DNA of 64,000 bases from Rhynochetos jubatus (Eukaryota > Chordata > Aves > Eurypygiformes > Rhynochetidae). The stretch's first letter is position 1, and each line of letters starts with the position of its first letter. Position numbers and translations under genes: made by a program. Below the pieces are notes generated by a model. That model saw nothing but the letters and a program-made list of their open reading frames with translations. It had not been told where the DNA came from and did not search any database. Below are positions 51,501 through 64,000 of the stretch, in pieces. The stretch spans positions 23,138,317 through 23,202,316 of the forward strand of contig CM050658.1 in NCBI GenBank assembly GCA_027574665.1, in the 5' to 3' direction.

Positions 51501-54500
51501 AAGCTGGACTTTCCACACAGCTCAGGTGATGGGGTGGTTTTTTTAATAACAAACCATCAGAAAAATCAGAGACCATTTCAAATGCAGAGGGAACCAGTCA
51601 AGGAAGATTTTCAGCCTGTATACGCAGATGATAGCTTGCAACTGATCACAGGAACAGCAGCCTGCTGAAACGGAAAAGGGACAAGAAGCTTCTAGCTGAG
51701 AAGGGGTTGGATGAAAAGTGCTGTCAATACCTACGACAATTCTGTAAGGCAACAACACAGAGATGTTAAATATATTTAACCATTTCCCAACCAAAACTGT
51801 GAAAGGCTAGGTCTCCATATGATGATCCTAGGGTTTGGGTTTTTAGCACCCCTTAGAAAAATCAGTGCCATTCCCTCCGTTCTGCAGGCTAATAGCACGT
51901 CCCTTTTGGATGCAATGCAAAGGCAGACACCCAGCGCTGCCCCTTGCTCATATGTGTAGTCTGAGCTCGGGTCTGCGGGCATTTTGAAGCTGCTGAATTT
52001 TTACCTATGTTTACATAAAACAAGCAATCAGGAAGAGGAAGAATAGAAAGAAAGAAGGTACTTCAAAGAAATAAATTCTCACTTGTTCTTTTAACCTCCA
52101 AATGGGTCAGACAATTTCTGAAGTTGTTTATAAGCCAGTTTCAACTAAATGAAGACGTCACAATGAATGAATTTTTGCTGCATAGTGCCTTTTTAAGAGT
52201 GAAGAGCATCCATTATCAAACTATAAAAAGCACCAATAGCAAACTGTGCTGTGTTTATCTTGTCACTTGACATAGCAAAATACCCACTTAGTGTCAGCAT
52301 AACAGACAAAAGTATCCACAGCAGAATTTTGCTATGTTTGGCATACTTGCCCTTATTTCAATGACAACTTGTACTAATAGAAAAGATTTTTAATTACATG
52401 GCATTTTGATGTATTTATGACACTGCAGACCGACAGTCATGTAATGAGAAGAAAGGCTAGATGTGCAAATGTGACTTAAGATGTACGTTAATAAATATTT
52501 GGAGACAGGCTGGTTTTATTAGGCAGTGAGGTTGCTGGATGCATTAAACATCATAAATTCACACCACACTTCCTCAGGGACTGGTCACGACTGCAGAGGG
52601 ACACACTTTAGAAAGGAATTCCTAAATAGCAACCACATTTTCATCATTCACAGCATATCTGTTTTCATTAACCTTACAAAGGAGATGATTTATTCATTAT
52701 AAAGATATTCAAATGCACTAAGCCTTCTCTTATCTCAAGGTATTTGTCATTATTTTGTACAGAAAGTGGCACTTAGGAAGCTATTTGAAGACACTGTCAC
52801 TTCTTTTTAATTACTGTTTGCAATTGAGAGGCTCCTAGTCAAGGTCTGCGGCAGAAAAATCAAAGAAGAGACTGTTGAACCACTGCTTCATTAGGTCACA
52901 GGTCTGCACCGGAAGACTAATAGGCTTAGTCCCAACTTCTCTCTCCCTGTCCTTGCAATCGGCCAAGCCACTGACACCTGCTCCCTGACGTGGCATTAGG
53001 GCCATTTACATTCCCAGAACTGGGACACAGGACCTCGCTCTTCCTCCATGCAGTCCCTGCCCAAAGTCACAGCTTCCAGGAGGTGCCAAAAGCCAGCTCT
53101 GCAGACAGAGGGAGAAGTACCAAGAACTGGAGGGAGAGTTGTGGCAATTGGTGACAGGCGGGAGCGGTGCAGGCTAGTCTCTGCACCCAAGTGCCCTGCC
53201 TTGCAACGGGGACATGCAACCGTAGGCTCTGTCCTGAGCTACGCCACTTCAAGGACAGTGTCCCCCTAACCTTCTTTAGAATAAGCAAGGATGTTTACTC
53301 ATTCCCAATGCATGCTTGAGGTGCATTTGGACTAGCAACTTCATAAGCACAGGGAAAGTTTTCAGAAACCCTTGTAAAAAAACTCCCAGTTAAAGTTTGG
53401 TAAGCTTAGTTAGCTCACAAAGTTGATTCTGTGGTATTCAGTGTGATCAGGTTGACATGGAAGTTCCCGGTTGGCTAAGATTGATGTCAAGTTTGCAATT
53501 TTCTCTAAGTTTGCTTTTTTCTAAACACTTTATCTTCTCACTATGGACACTTTATGCTATTTTATGCTCTACTTATTCCTCATTTTATGTATAAGTATCC
53601 TCCATTATTATAGATAGCAAGGAAATAGAATATTAATAGCCTGTGTTATCTTCTTTCCAAATATTAGTACAGTAAAGACCTCATCTGGCTACGCAGTCTT
53701 AAATTTGTATTCATTTAGTGCACACACATGCAAATTGGTGTTCACCTTTTCTTCATAATTCACAGTATTTTCTGGTTTGCCCAATCAGTTTTCCTTCTTA
53801 CTATGGCCTTCCTTTAGCCACAGCTAAGTGATCAATCAAATCTCAGCCCAATCACGACATTTTGCAGCACAGGACCCTAGAACAGGATAGTCCTAGTACT
53901 CCATGGCAGAACAAATCTTCAAGTCATTTATTAACAGCTTCCTGTTTGGAGTCACCTATGAGTTCAGGGACAAAGAAGAAAAACTGAAAAGAATACTGGA
54001 ATTGTTGCTCCTGATCCTGTTCTGGTGAGGGTACGGAACAGCTTGTACCCCTGTCCTTAGCACTGCTTTGCCACCTCTTTTTCAACATACATTTACAACA
54101 CCTGTGTCTTGCCTACCAAACCCAGAGGAGGCAGAAAAATGTTTTCAGATTATATGCAATTCCACTGCTCAGAAGCAATTACACTTGGCAGGGCTTGGAG
54201 GGCTACAAACACCTTTTGTTTCAAAAATCACTGTCCTAAAAATCACCTCCAACCTTCGCACACAGTCAGTTAATCCCTGATTGCCAAAAGCAAGTTAAGC
54301 ATTGTCTTAATTTCAAGATACTTTTTGGTTTTGATAGCAAGAGATTATCCCAACTACATGGTTAGAGCTTTTTTCATTAAGAAACCCCACCACAAACAGA
54401 AAACCAAATACCACACACAAAGCACACCTGTACCCTAATATACAGACATACAGACATCTCCAGGGAAAGGAAGAGTCTTCCTCTTAGCTCCAGGTAGTTG

Positions 54501-54930
54501 CAAGACCAAAAAAACCCCTAATAACTGGTATCTCCAGTTCTGAAACCTATTAAGCGCTCACTGGGTAGCATTGCTGCTTTTTTACCTTTGTAAAAAAAAT
54601 GGTAATACTTCTCCACAATTTTTTTTTCTTCCTGTCTTACCTCAAGGTGGTACAAGCCATTTGTAACCAAAGACCTAGCTACATGCATCTTCTCTACAAC
54701 CTTCTTATGCCAAGCAGATAATACCAACTCGATTACCAGTATTCCAAGTTCTTCCCTAAGCTTTTTGCAACACTACAGACACAGAATATTAATTAGGGTT
54801 TTTTTTCTTTACATTTCTACAACTTCTATAATGAACATTTTCTCTCATGAAAAACACAGCTGTTAAAAGCATCCTAAGTATTCAGCTATCTCCACACAGA
54901 GGTTGTTTCACTGTAATATAGAGTATTTTT

Positions 54931-54978
54931 GAATGTTTGGCTTATGGTTCTTTCAAATGTTTGGTTTATGGTACTGTC
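54931..54978. repeat. 24-bp imperfect tandem duplication
   Basis: Two adjacent 24-bp units, 54931-54954 and 54955-54978. Both contain the core AATGTTTGGYTTATGGTWCT and end in TC; they differ at four positions. Confidence 0.9.
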
Positions 54979-55564
54979 AGTTCTTTTTCTTCTGACTCAC
55001 AATAAGCACATTTAAAAGGGTCTGTAGGCCAGACAAAGTGAACAAAGTCCAAGAGAAAACCCACTGTTTATGAAGTACTGAATACAGTAGTACAACAACA
55101 CGTTAAAGAAATAGTCTAAGCCTGGATGGCTACATAGATCTTTCCTTATAAAAAAAAGCGTAACAATTCAAACACTCCTGTTTTCATTTCTTGGTTTTCC
55201 AAGAAGCAAATCCACATTACACCAACTTTCAAAATACAAATTTTACTCGGGATTTTTACCAAGAGTTCATTTAAGAATCAGTCCAGTGCACATTAAGTTT
55301 TAACGTAGAAAGGCATCGTGTGTCAGCTCCATCTGCTGCAAAGCAATTGAAAGGTAATAGGTACAAATCAATTATTTAAATTCTGAAAGCTAAAATCTTA
55401 AGTTCCTCCCAAAATGAGCAAAAATGACAAGCTTGTGTTTCCCAATGAGAACTGTTTACAGCTGTATGGAATTCATGCAGCTTTGACAGACATTTGACTG
55501 TATCCTCCACCATACAGGCAGGACAGTTCATTTGCTACGCCAACGACACAGCACAAGAGGAAGA

Positions 55565-55660
55565 TAGGATTATAGAACTCCTTAGGTTAGAAAAGACCTT
55601 TAAGGCCAAGTCCAGCTGTTCAAGATGCTCAAGCCATAGGTCTAACATCACTTGGAAAAT
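55565..55660 (-). mobile_element. Worn CR1 LINE 3' end, minus strand
   Basis: On the plus strand, 'aggattatagaactccttag' then 'gttagaaaagacctttaagg' and 'ccaagtccagctgttc' is the complement of a decayed CR1 3' terminus, like the one at 35.95 kb. Further along, 'tctaacatcac' may match the next CR1 block. Divergence is high and the 5' limit is uncertain. Confidence 0.6.
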
Positions 55661-58600
55661 TTATAGAAGGAAGAATGAGTTTATTCAGATATAGCCCATG
55701 GAGATCTCTGCAGACCGTCCACTTGCCTAGTCCTTACATTTAAGAAGAAATTCCTGCTCTTACGTTACTTCTCACTACTGTTAGGAGAAAGTATGAGAAA
55801 ACAATATCCTAGGTTTTAACTCGTAGAAGTCAGAAGAGAAATTAAAACTCCTCTCTTGCAGGTTTGGTTAAGGGCATTTAGTCTTTCTATGTGCATCATT
55901 TTATCAGATAATACTTTTCACTTGTAACTGTACCTACAATACAAGCTTTATTCAGAAAGGATGATGTGATCCTTAAAGAACTAGTGATTCACTTGTGTGC
56001 ATAGTAGTCTGACTGTACCTCTCCATTTTTCTTCTGCTGTTAATTAGCCATTGCCTAATAACTTGTACATCTTTTAGGGAGTAGATATCAATTTTGCCAC
56101 TAGCTAAGCACACACACACACACACACAAATTTTAAAAATCAGCTTTTATGATTCTCTTCAAATCCTAAACCTTTAGCATTGTCCTATTTTGGCTAAGAA
56201 ACAGTAGCAGGATCTTTGTCCTCGAAGTGATAATTATAATGCTCATTACTGAACCACGTTACAAGACCTCCGTAAAAGCCTCAGACTGGTAATGACAGAT
56301 TAGGCATGAATAGTGAAAGATGCACAATGTTAGCAGGGAAATGAGAGGTCAGCTGCTGTAGTGTACCTGCAGAGTAGGTGTGGAAGCACTGCCTTTTTTC
56401 TGGTTTTGTATAAACTAGGAAGTTCACACCAGTCAACATTACACAGTGGGGTGTGGGGTTTGGGTTTGGTTTTTTATAGTGTCAATGGCCTAATGTAATT
56501 CAGAAGTGGGGTCACTCTTAGCAAGGCATAAGATAAAGAGCTACTCACTAAGCCTGGTCTGAGAACAGTCTTCAAGACTCATTTGCACTTAAACGTAAAC
56601 ACACATATTAAAAACATATGCATTCAAGAACTGACATACAACCATACAACAGGAGGAAGGTTAGGACAATAGTACTGCATCTCTGGCGTTAAGTTTGTAA
56701 GTCAGTCTGTTCAATAACCTACCCGATAGCCCTAAAATGTAGAAACAGTGGCTTGAAGGGAGGAATTATCCTTGAAGATTACCTCTGGCTTCTTCAGCTT
56801 TCCTTGCTTAGCATGTGTTCACACTGCTTTTACCACAAAATTAATTCAAAAAAGAAAAGGAAAATATGTTAAGCCCTCACTCTTTCTGCATACACAATTC
56901 TACCAGCATAAACACAAACATACTTTAGCATCTACTGTGAAACTGAAACAGGAAATTAAAAGATTATTCTTTTCGGTGTGATTAAGATACATGGAGTAAA
57001 ATGTATTTAAATACCTTAAATACTCTCAAAGACTTGGAGTCCTTTAAATACTTAAGACATTACATATATTTAATATTATTATAGAATAGGGTTGCTTCTC
57101 ACAGGCTATTTTGAATCTGCATTCCTATATACCTACATACACAAATACAACTACCTTTTTTTCAATACAGTTTAAATCTTGAATATTTAACACTCAGACC
57201 AACATAGGATATTATATGTTGTCTCAAAACATCTATGTTGTTGGATGTAGACAAGGCCAAAGAAGGGTTTGGTGTTCAAGAAACCATATATTCTATAGAG
57301 GAAAACAGTGTTATTGAGATTTACTTAAGAATTATTAAGGAAAACTTGTAGTTATTATCAAGCGTATACTAGGAGAGAACAACATAAGCCACGATTATGC
57401 AAACTCATTAAAATAATGCAGGAGCAGTACAGAGTGTAGATCCTGCATGAACATGAGAACATGCAGCCTGTTTTCTGTTATCAAAACCAGCATGACTTTC
57501 TTCTTATGAAAACACAGACTTCCAAAAATTTGTCCATCATTTCTTCTCAGCATGACTGCCGTTAGAGAAACGGATTTAAATGGCACATGCATTACATTAA
57601 TACCACTTAGGCGCTGCAAAGATGATATGACAAGAAAGCAGGTACATTCACTACCCTGAAGCATTGAGAAATGACTCATCTGCTGAAGGAAAGACTTGAA
57701 AGAAACCTCTCCCAGGTGCTCAGTCTTTATAGGAAGAGAAGGGATTGCTATAAAGTAAGGGTCTTGTACAGCAAGGGACAGAAGAGGCCGAAGTTACTCT
57801 GATCATGTTAGGGCTGGAGCTACATCCAAGACAGAATCAGCTGTTTAAGTAATGGACTGAGCAAAGAGCAACTCCCTTGCTGCAGAGCATCGTGTCATCA
57901 CCACACGGCACACAAACAGCGAGCGCTTCCAGGGACAGAGCTACTTCAGAGAACCAGACTTGCTCTGATCCAATCGTCTCCTCAGAATCTGGGCACAGTG
58001 GCGGACACCAGAGGTGGTAGTAGAAACACAATGGCAAATCAGGAAGCAGGTTGTTTTGGTCTCCCTTACAGGATATATTTACTTTTTTCTTTTACAATAT
58101 AATCCAGCAGAAATTCTGTACTTTGAAATTACAGCATCAGCATAACCCCTTCAGACTTGCTCCATTTTATGAGGAAGTTCATGAGCAAGTCCAAGAAAAA
58201 TTCCTTCAGCTCCACAGAACAGGGATTATGAAGCAATTTAGCTAGTAGTGAAGCCAGAAATTACAGAGATGTTACAGTCTGTGTTACCACTCAGCCTTGA
58301 AAACTTTTAAAGTCAGGCCTCTTGGGATTCAGCCAAAATATTTAGGCAGACCATCTCTTGTTTTTCCGAACAGACTGCAAGAACAATGAAAAAAGCTGGC
58401 AACTGGTTCCTGGACTCAGTCGTACTTACAGAGACCATCAATTACCCACAAGCATCTTTGGTTTGTTTGTTCAGCTTCCTCAGATTTATTTTTCTTAAAA
58501 TATTTAGGTAGCTACAACAAAAGACCAAGTAGATACCGACTGTTGGTTCCTGTAGTAGCTCTGCTGTGGGTCGGAGTAAGTTCTTTCTGATGTGAACTGC

Positions 58601-61520
58601 CCTCTGCGCCAAGCCTTACAGGAGAGTGATACTGCTTCTTCCTAGGAGAGTTTAGGACAACTACCAGAAATCAACTTTACCTTCAGAATCCAGATTTGGA
58701 TAAGTGACTTGTGCTTTGAGTCTCAAAGCAAGGTGAGTCTCAAAAAGCAGGTATGGCTGGGTTTAGAGTTTAAAGGTAGGCCTATTCATGCTATCATTTT
58801 TAAGTGAGTGGTGTTGGACTGGTTTCTCCTTAGCATCCCAAAGCAATACGCACTGGATTTCTACCCTCTACAGCATGCACACTGCTCAACGATCACACCT
58901 TTTCCAAGATATTCATATGCATTTCTGCAAGGTCTGTAAGTAAGGCTGTTAAATGATTCTGATACCTGTGAAGGATGTTGTGGAAAGCATTCTCTAAGGA
59001 ACCAGATTACATCTGCTCTATGCAGAGGAGCAATGCCAATTAATTCACAATTAATTCAGGAAGCGCAGCACATTTTGGTGTCACGGGATGACAGATAACA
59101 TAGTAGTTCCTGGTCACAGTAGACCCAGCTCTTGAAAGTCGAATACTCATTTACAATAGATAAAATGCGCAATCAAAGCAACGCTCAAATATCTTGCTGA
59201 TGCTATCTTGGTAGCATTTAGTCCCCTGTAGCTGTGTTTCTGAAAAGGCTATTGTCATTTTTGCAAAGACACCCATTGGTCAGGAGGTTACTTACAGCAG
59301 TGCTTTTCAAAGCAGTTCATTTCAAAACCAAAGGCAACAGAAAAAGATTATGAAAAAACCCTAAAAGCTGTGACATCTCAGGCAAGCCAAGTTTATCTGA
59401 GTATATTCTGAGCACATATTAAATGACAGTGTAAAAATTGAAAGCCGAATCTTCACTGCAGAGTGGAAACTTGCCTCAGTTTATGCATCAGAGCTGAGGG
59501 GGTTATTAGCTAGTGATTTAAATGACTTCTTGCTGGATTTTTTTATATTTGTTTGAGTGTAAAGGGACATTTTTTTCCGAAACTGAATAATGGCAAGTAA
59601 TCTTAATTCATGCATATGATTGGTTTACGTTATCTGGAAAGGAAGGGTTTGATTGATTTGAGTTCAAGGTCGATTTTAACATGACTGATATGCTCCAGTC
59701 TTTACCACTTCTAAAGTTCTGAAGATCAAATTAAGCTTGAGTGTATAATAAACAAAAGCACATGAAGAAACTGAAAGACTGAAGATATCCAGAGAACATT
59801 CTCTAACTGTACTCATGTAACTTCAAAACATAGTTGAGTATGTAAATCATGAATTTTGACTTTGCTGAAACAAGGAGCACGTCAGTTAATGCTTATCTTC
59901 AAAAGACTTGTCATACAGTAAGTGTATCTAGGATTTACTGCAGCTCTAGTAATTTTGGCTCCCATCTCTGATTTTGTATACAGATACTGTTTCTTGCATT
60001 AGAATTCAGAGGAAGAATCTTATTCCCTTCGCTAAAGTTAACTATAATAAATAAATTACAGGGAGATCCCAAGTAATGTGCTTGATTTAATCAACATGAA
60101 GTTAATGAGGCCAAATTGATGGCAGAAATTAGGCAAGACTAGCTGACAGGTATTTACAGATATGTTCAGCAGATACGACTGTGGAATCAATATGGGATTT
60201 CAGCAAGTGAGGGCATCCGTTATGGAGACAAGCTAAAGTGCATAGAAAGTAATGCTCTTAACCTCCAGAGAAGACAGCTAATGATAGGGCAAAGCAAAGA
60301 GGCACAAAAGGTTAAAGCTTTCACTTAGTAATTTTTACTGACGAAATCACAGAAACCTTTGTAGCCCTCACTAGGCTTCTAATTATACAGAGTATGCAGG
60401 AAAGGCTTTCTTACTACGTTTTGTTCATCTCTGAAATGAAGGCAAAATCTACAGCTTCATTTACAAAAAAGTTAGAACAACAGTAAGTATAATTTGAAAT
60501 CACTTGATACAACATTTGATTGCTACAATTATCAAATCTAGTCAAGTATCATCTTGTTCTTCTGCTCCTGTCTCTGTATTAATATTGGTGGCCACAGCAA
60601 CCTAAAGATAAACTAAAGAAACAAGTAATAAATCCCAAAGCTCAGAGAACCCCATGACCTCTACTTCCATACTGTAGCACAGAAGGATGTCTGCACTTAC
60701 ACTTCATCATTATTCCAAGCTCAGCATTATTACACTTCAAGAAAAGGTTTTGTTCATCAACTTGTAAGTCTGCTAAAGAAATTACATGCAGGATATAATT
60801 TCACATGCAGTCTGCCATTGCAATGGGGAAGGAAATCTCTACTGATGCATAAGTTGTTCAATTTTTTTTTTAATTACTCTAGTGGGTTGGGTGTTTGGGT
60901 TTTTTTGCTATTCAGCAATGTAAAGGTTTTTGTCTACTATTTTAATACTTAGACCATAGAAACATTTGTCCTTTCTGCCCTTCACTGTAAGATGCCTATA
61001 GAATTTCCCTCCCTTCCCCCCCAAGTTTGTTCACAGTTCATTTAAATTAAAAACCATAAACATCTCCCATCACTAACACTTGGCTAATTAGAATCCCATT
61101 GACTACATAACAGTTTTCCTTCTTTGTGACCTTGATTTCAAACGATACCAGAATATAAGCCAGGAGAAATACAGACAGATTTAGAATTGAGATGAAACAT
61201 TAAAGATATAGAATCATAGAAGATATAGCAATTAAGTCATCTGGTATCCAAGATGTCTTATACCATGTTGTGCTGGGCATAAGCAGTTGACATTGATTAC
61301 ATGTATAAATGATTTTTTCCTTCTCTATTTGAGTTAAAAGTCTTATGCTCCATTGTATGAGCATGTTAGTATAAGATATCTTATCTCTTCTTCACAGCTA
61401 CTGCAACATGGATAGGAAACCTACAGCCAGAGGCACAATACGTTTATATGCCTGATAGCTACATGGATTCTCTTTCCTAATGCTGGAAACCACACAGCTA
61501 GTAACATCTCAGAAATTCAC
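55661..61520. other. Anonymous AT-rich DNA
   Basis: About 5.9 kb without a recognised gene. It contains the (CA)10 microsatellite and two short G/T-rich patches (56447-56475 and 60882-60907). Confidence 0.55.
56109..56128. repeat. (CA)10 microsatellite
   Basis: Ten perfect CA dinucleotides, the longest clean dinucleotide repeat in the window. Confidence 0.95.
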
Positions 61521-62180
61521 AGTTTCACAGAGTGTCAGGGGTTGGAAGGGACCTCTAGAGATCATCTAGTCCAACCCCCCTGCCAGAGCAGGATCCCCTA
61601 GAGCAGATCACACAGGAACAAGTCCAGGCGACTTTTGAACGTCTCCAGAGAAGGAGACTCCCCCACTCTCTGGGCAGCCTGTCCCAGGGCTCTGTCACCC
61701 TCACAGGGAAGAAGGGTTTCCTCATGGTCAGGCTGAACCTTCTGTTTGCCAGTTTAGGACCACTGCCCCTCATCCTGTCACTGGACACCACCGAGAAGAG
61801 CCTGGCCTCATCCTCGTGACACCCACCCTTCAGATATTGATCATCATTGATAAGATCCCCCCTCAGCCTCCTCTTCTCCAAGCTGAACAGACCCAGCTCC
61901 CTCAGCCTTTCCTCATACAGAAGGTGCTGCAGGCCCTCCATCATCTCAGTGGCCCTGCCTGGACCCTCTCCAGGAGCTCCTTGTCCTTCTGGAGCTGAGG
62001 AGCCCAGAACTGGACACAGCACTCCAGGGAAGGCCTCACCAGCACAGAGCAGAGGGGGAGGAGAACTTCCCTCGACTTGCTGGCCACGCTCTTCTTAATG
62101 CACCCCAGGATGCCACTGGTATTCTTGGCCATGAGGGCACACTGTTGGCTTATGGTCATCCTGTTGTCCAAAAAATCTCT
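61521..62180 (-). mobile_element. CR1 LINE, longest copy, minus strand
   Basis: About 660 bp of CR1. Read on the plus strand the 3' end comes first: 'cacagagtgtcaggggttgg', 'aagggacctctagagatcat', 'ctagtccaacccccctgcca'. Then come blocks complementary to the coding end: 'ctgggcagcctgtcccaggg', 'cactgcccctcatcctgtca', 'cctcagcctcctcttctcca', 'aggagctccttgtccttctg', 'agcccagaactggacacagc' and 'ctcttcttaatgcaccccag'. It belongs to another CR1 subfamily (gatcatctagtcc 3' variant) and reaches further 5' than any other copy here, into the part that encodes the region after the reverse transcriptase core. Confidence 0.97.
61555..62171 (-). pseudogene. CR1 polyprotein C-terminal remnant, frameshifted
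   Basis: The minus strand encodes the last ~200 residues of the CR1 ORF2 polyprotein, downstream of the reverse transcriptase core. One frame (62171-61941) reads DNRMTISQQCALMAKNTSGI, then [18 protein letters not shown], then [19 protein letters not shown], ending ELLERVQ before a stop. A second frame picks up near 61955-61965 with [20 protein letters not shown], then [20 protein letters not shown], to WDRLPRE, after which a further shift near 61660-61675 breaks the end. The element is therefore dead: two frameshifts and no 5' part. It cannot make a working enzyme. Confidence 0.93.
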
Positions 62181-64000
62181 AATGCCAACCTAAAATTCTG
62201 CTACCCTACTGCAGAAACCCCTCCCATCCACCCCAGCAAATAGGGAATGTTCATGCAACAACACAGCATGAAGAAATTTGAAGATTTATCAAAGTAGAAA
62301 AAGGGTAAATGATAGTCGCCAAAAAACCCCCAACAAAAACTAAGCCCCAAACTTAGAAAAGGATGTTCTTGTCTCCATACCCTGCTGATTCCAAAAGACA
62401 CTAATATAATGCTGATCTTTCTTGGTCTCTCATCAGTCTTGTGCAGGTAGCCATATTATTGTGTTTGTAGAAAAAAAACCTTTAGTAAATAGAAATCAGT
62501 CCTGACCTTGTTTAAAGTTTCCTTTCACTTTTAAAGCCAAATACTACTGAAAACTTCCAAGGAGATCTTGGAAAAAAGTTTTCACATATTTATTAGCTAA
62601 ATATTATTAATTATTCATAACCAGCAAGTTTTTTTCTGTAATGGACATGCTGGAAATAGCCACTGTCTGTAATTGCTTCCCACAGCTACATTTAGCTGCC
62701 CAAAAGGTGGTAGTGTCCAATTCACACACAGCTTTTGTTAGCGCTGTATTGGTGCACAACGAACTAGGCACCTAATCCTCTCTCATTATTGTCCATGTCA
62801 GACAAGGGACGTCTGTCCAGATTCATCCTGTGTTTCCCATCTATCAGCTCTGAAAGTGCTTTCCACAGGCAGCCAACAGGCTGACATGGTAGCCTCTGAT
62901 AGGCACAATACACAGGTTAGAACTATTGACATGGCTACGGCAGGGAAAATAGATTTTGCAATGGTAAGGGTGGTGGCGTTTCAGTAAAATACTAAGTTAC
63001 TGGTGATGTTAGCGACAAGTAGCCCAAATCGTAACTCATCCAAAGACACCACGTACCTACAAAGCCCAGGTCTTTGGTTCCAAGCAGTTTATACAAACCT
63101 GTGAGAAACGGTTTCCTGCTTTCAAAAGTGAGCAGGAGTCCCTGCCCATGGTGCTTAAGGACTTGAACACGGCTGTAAGTGCTAACCACACAAGCAGTGC
63201 TTCCGATTGTCCACTAGCACCTGCTCCTCCTGTTCTCCTTCCACTCCTCCACCTACGTAACACATCAAACACGTCACAGAAGCGTGTGTCCTATTTAAGT
63301 CTCACGAGCAGTGTTAGTACAACATCCACATCAGATTTTTGCCACGAAACTCTGCCGGTGGTACATTTTCCATGCCTCTGAACAGGAGTGCACTGCCACC
63401 ACAAGACAGAGAACTCTGAATAAGGAGAAAGCCATCGAGAGCCCTGTAAAATTATGACCAAAAAAAAGACTTCTCTTTCTTCAGAAAGCAGATCAAGAAC
63501 TGCAGGAGAAAACAACATACAATCACCACCTGGGCCATAAACACACACTGTCAACCAGTCCAACTTACCTATAATAGTTCCTAGGAAGCAGTTACATATA
63601 AATGAAGCTTTAGTATTGATTCCAGTTATAAATAACACGTGTTAGGATATTTGGTTTTCTTCTTTACTGTGACAGCCTAAAATGTTCTTTTTCTCGTTAT
63701 GTTTTTAACAACATACTATCCTGTTCTCAGTTTCTCCAGTACACAGTTTGGTGGTTCCATCTTCCATTTACTTACAATTGCACTTAACGGAATAATTCCA
63801 AAAGCATCATTAAAACAGCTCTGATGAGGAACCACACATATCTAAATCATGGTTAAGCCCTAATCCAAGGATCATTCTTGAATTACACTGAGGCATAAAA
63901 TTATCCAGGATACAGATTTAAAAAGCAAAAATGAAAAAAAGGGCCTTTGAAGTTATCAACAGATTTGTACACAGCTATTTTTCGCTACATATCTTCCTGT
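62181..64000. other. Anonymous DNA to the window end
   Basis: About 1.8 kb without a recognised gene or repeat, except for an A/C-rich patch at 62319-62352. The window ends in unique-looking sequence. Confidence 0.55.

Larger units (their letters stand above)
44945..55564. other. Long gene-free stretch with possible conserved non-coding blocks
   Basis: About 10.6 kb with no recognised exon, RNA gene or young transposon. A GC-richer patch lies at about 52.98-53.27 kb. Two stretches (50.28-50.66 and 52.38-52.68 kb) have the look of conserved non-coding DNA (TAATTA-type motifs, balanced composition, no repeats), but conservation cannot be seen from one sequence. Confidence 0.5.

Noticed and set aside
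61209..61250. Possible CR1 tail ('tagaatcatagaa')
   Set aside because: Only about 13 bp match the CR1 tail complement and the following sequence shows no CR1 block, so chance is likely.

Overview
The window looks like avian (or at least sauropsid) nuclear DNA from a non-coding stretch: an AT-rich background with many short decayed ORFs, no convincing protein-coding exon, and several 5'-truncated CR1 LINE copies. Bird-type CR1 copies carry a hallmark 3' end (CCATGGCAGGGGGTTGGA, then GATGATCTTTAAGGTCCCTTCCAACC, then an ATTCTRTG tail), and this is visible at least six times in good condition and twice as worn fragments. No rRNA, tRNA, CRISPR, bacterial operon or viral gene was recognised. The most likely setting is a long intron or an intergenic interval; the host gene cannot be named from the sequence.

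Layout. 1-8.75 kb: AT-rich, no recognised gene; a GC-richer open stretch on the minus strand near 7.85-8.02 kb is the only weak exon-like candidate. 8.75-11.68 kb: three CR1 copies in a row, all on the plus strand, two of them carrying a long G or C homopolymer inside. 11.68-36.9 kb: long gene-free stretch with homopolymers (G16 at 17.5 kb, A23 at 30.3 kb), a strongly G/T-rich block at 34.78-34.86 kb, a 19-bp tandem duplication at 35.47 kb and a worn CR1 3' end at 35.95 kb. 36.95-40.02 kb: a minus-strand CR1 (37.0-37.3 kb), a probable ancient MIR-type SINE fragment (38.7-38.8 kb) and a plus-strand CR1 of a different subfamily (39.65-40.02 kb). 40.02-61.5 kb: G19 tract at 40.9 kb, a plus-strand CR1 at 44.6-44.9 kb, a worn CR1 3' fragment at 55.57 kb, a (CA)10 microsatellite at 56.1 kb, and otherwise anonymous DNA. 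61.52-62.18 kb: the longest CR1 copy, on the minus strand, with a frameshifted remnant of the C-terminal end of the reverse transcriptase ORF. 62.18-64 kb: nothing recognised.

The most interesting direct observation is that two CR1 copies on opposite strands, about 7.5 kb apart (37.0-37.3 kb minus, 44.6-44.9 kb plus), share not only the element but also about 61 bp beyond its normal 3' tail (57 of 61 positions identical by my hand alignment), while their 5' truncation points and outer flanks differ. That pattern fits a CR1 lineage that carries transduced 3' flanking DNA, or an unusual extended-3'-end subfamily. I found no evidence for a new protein-based system in this window.
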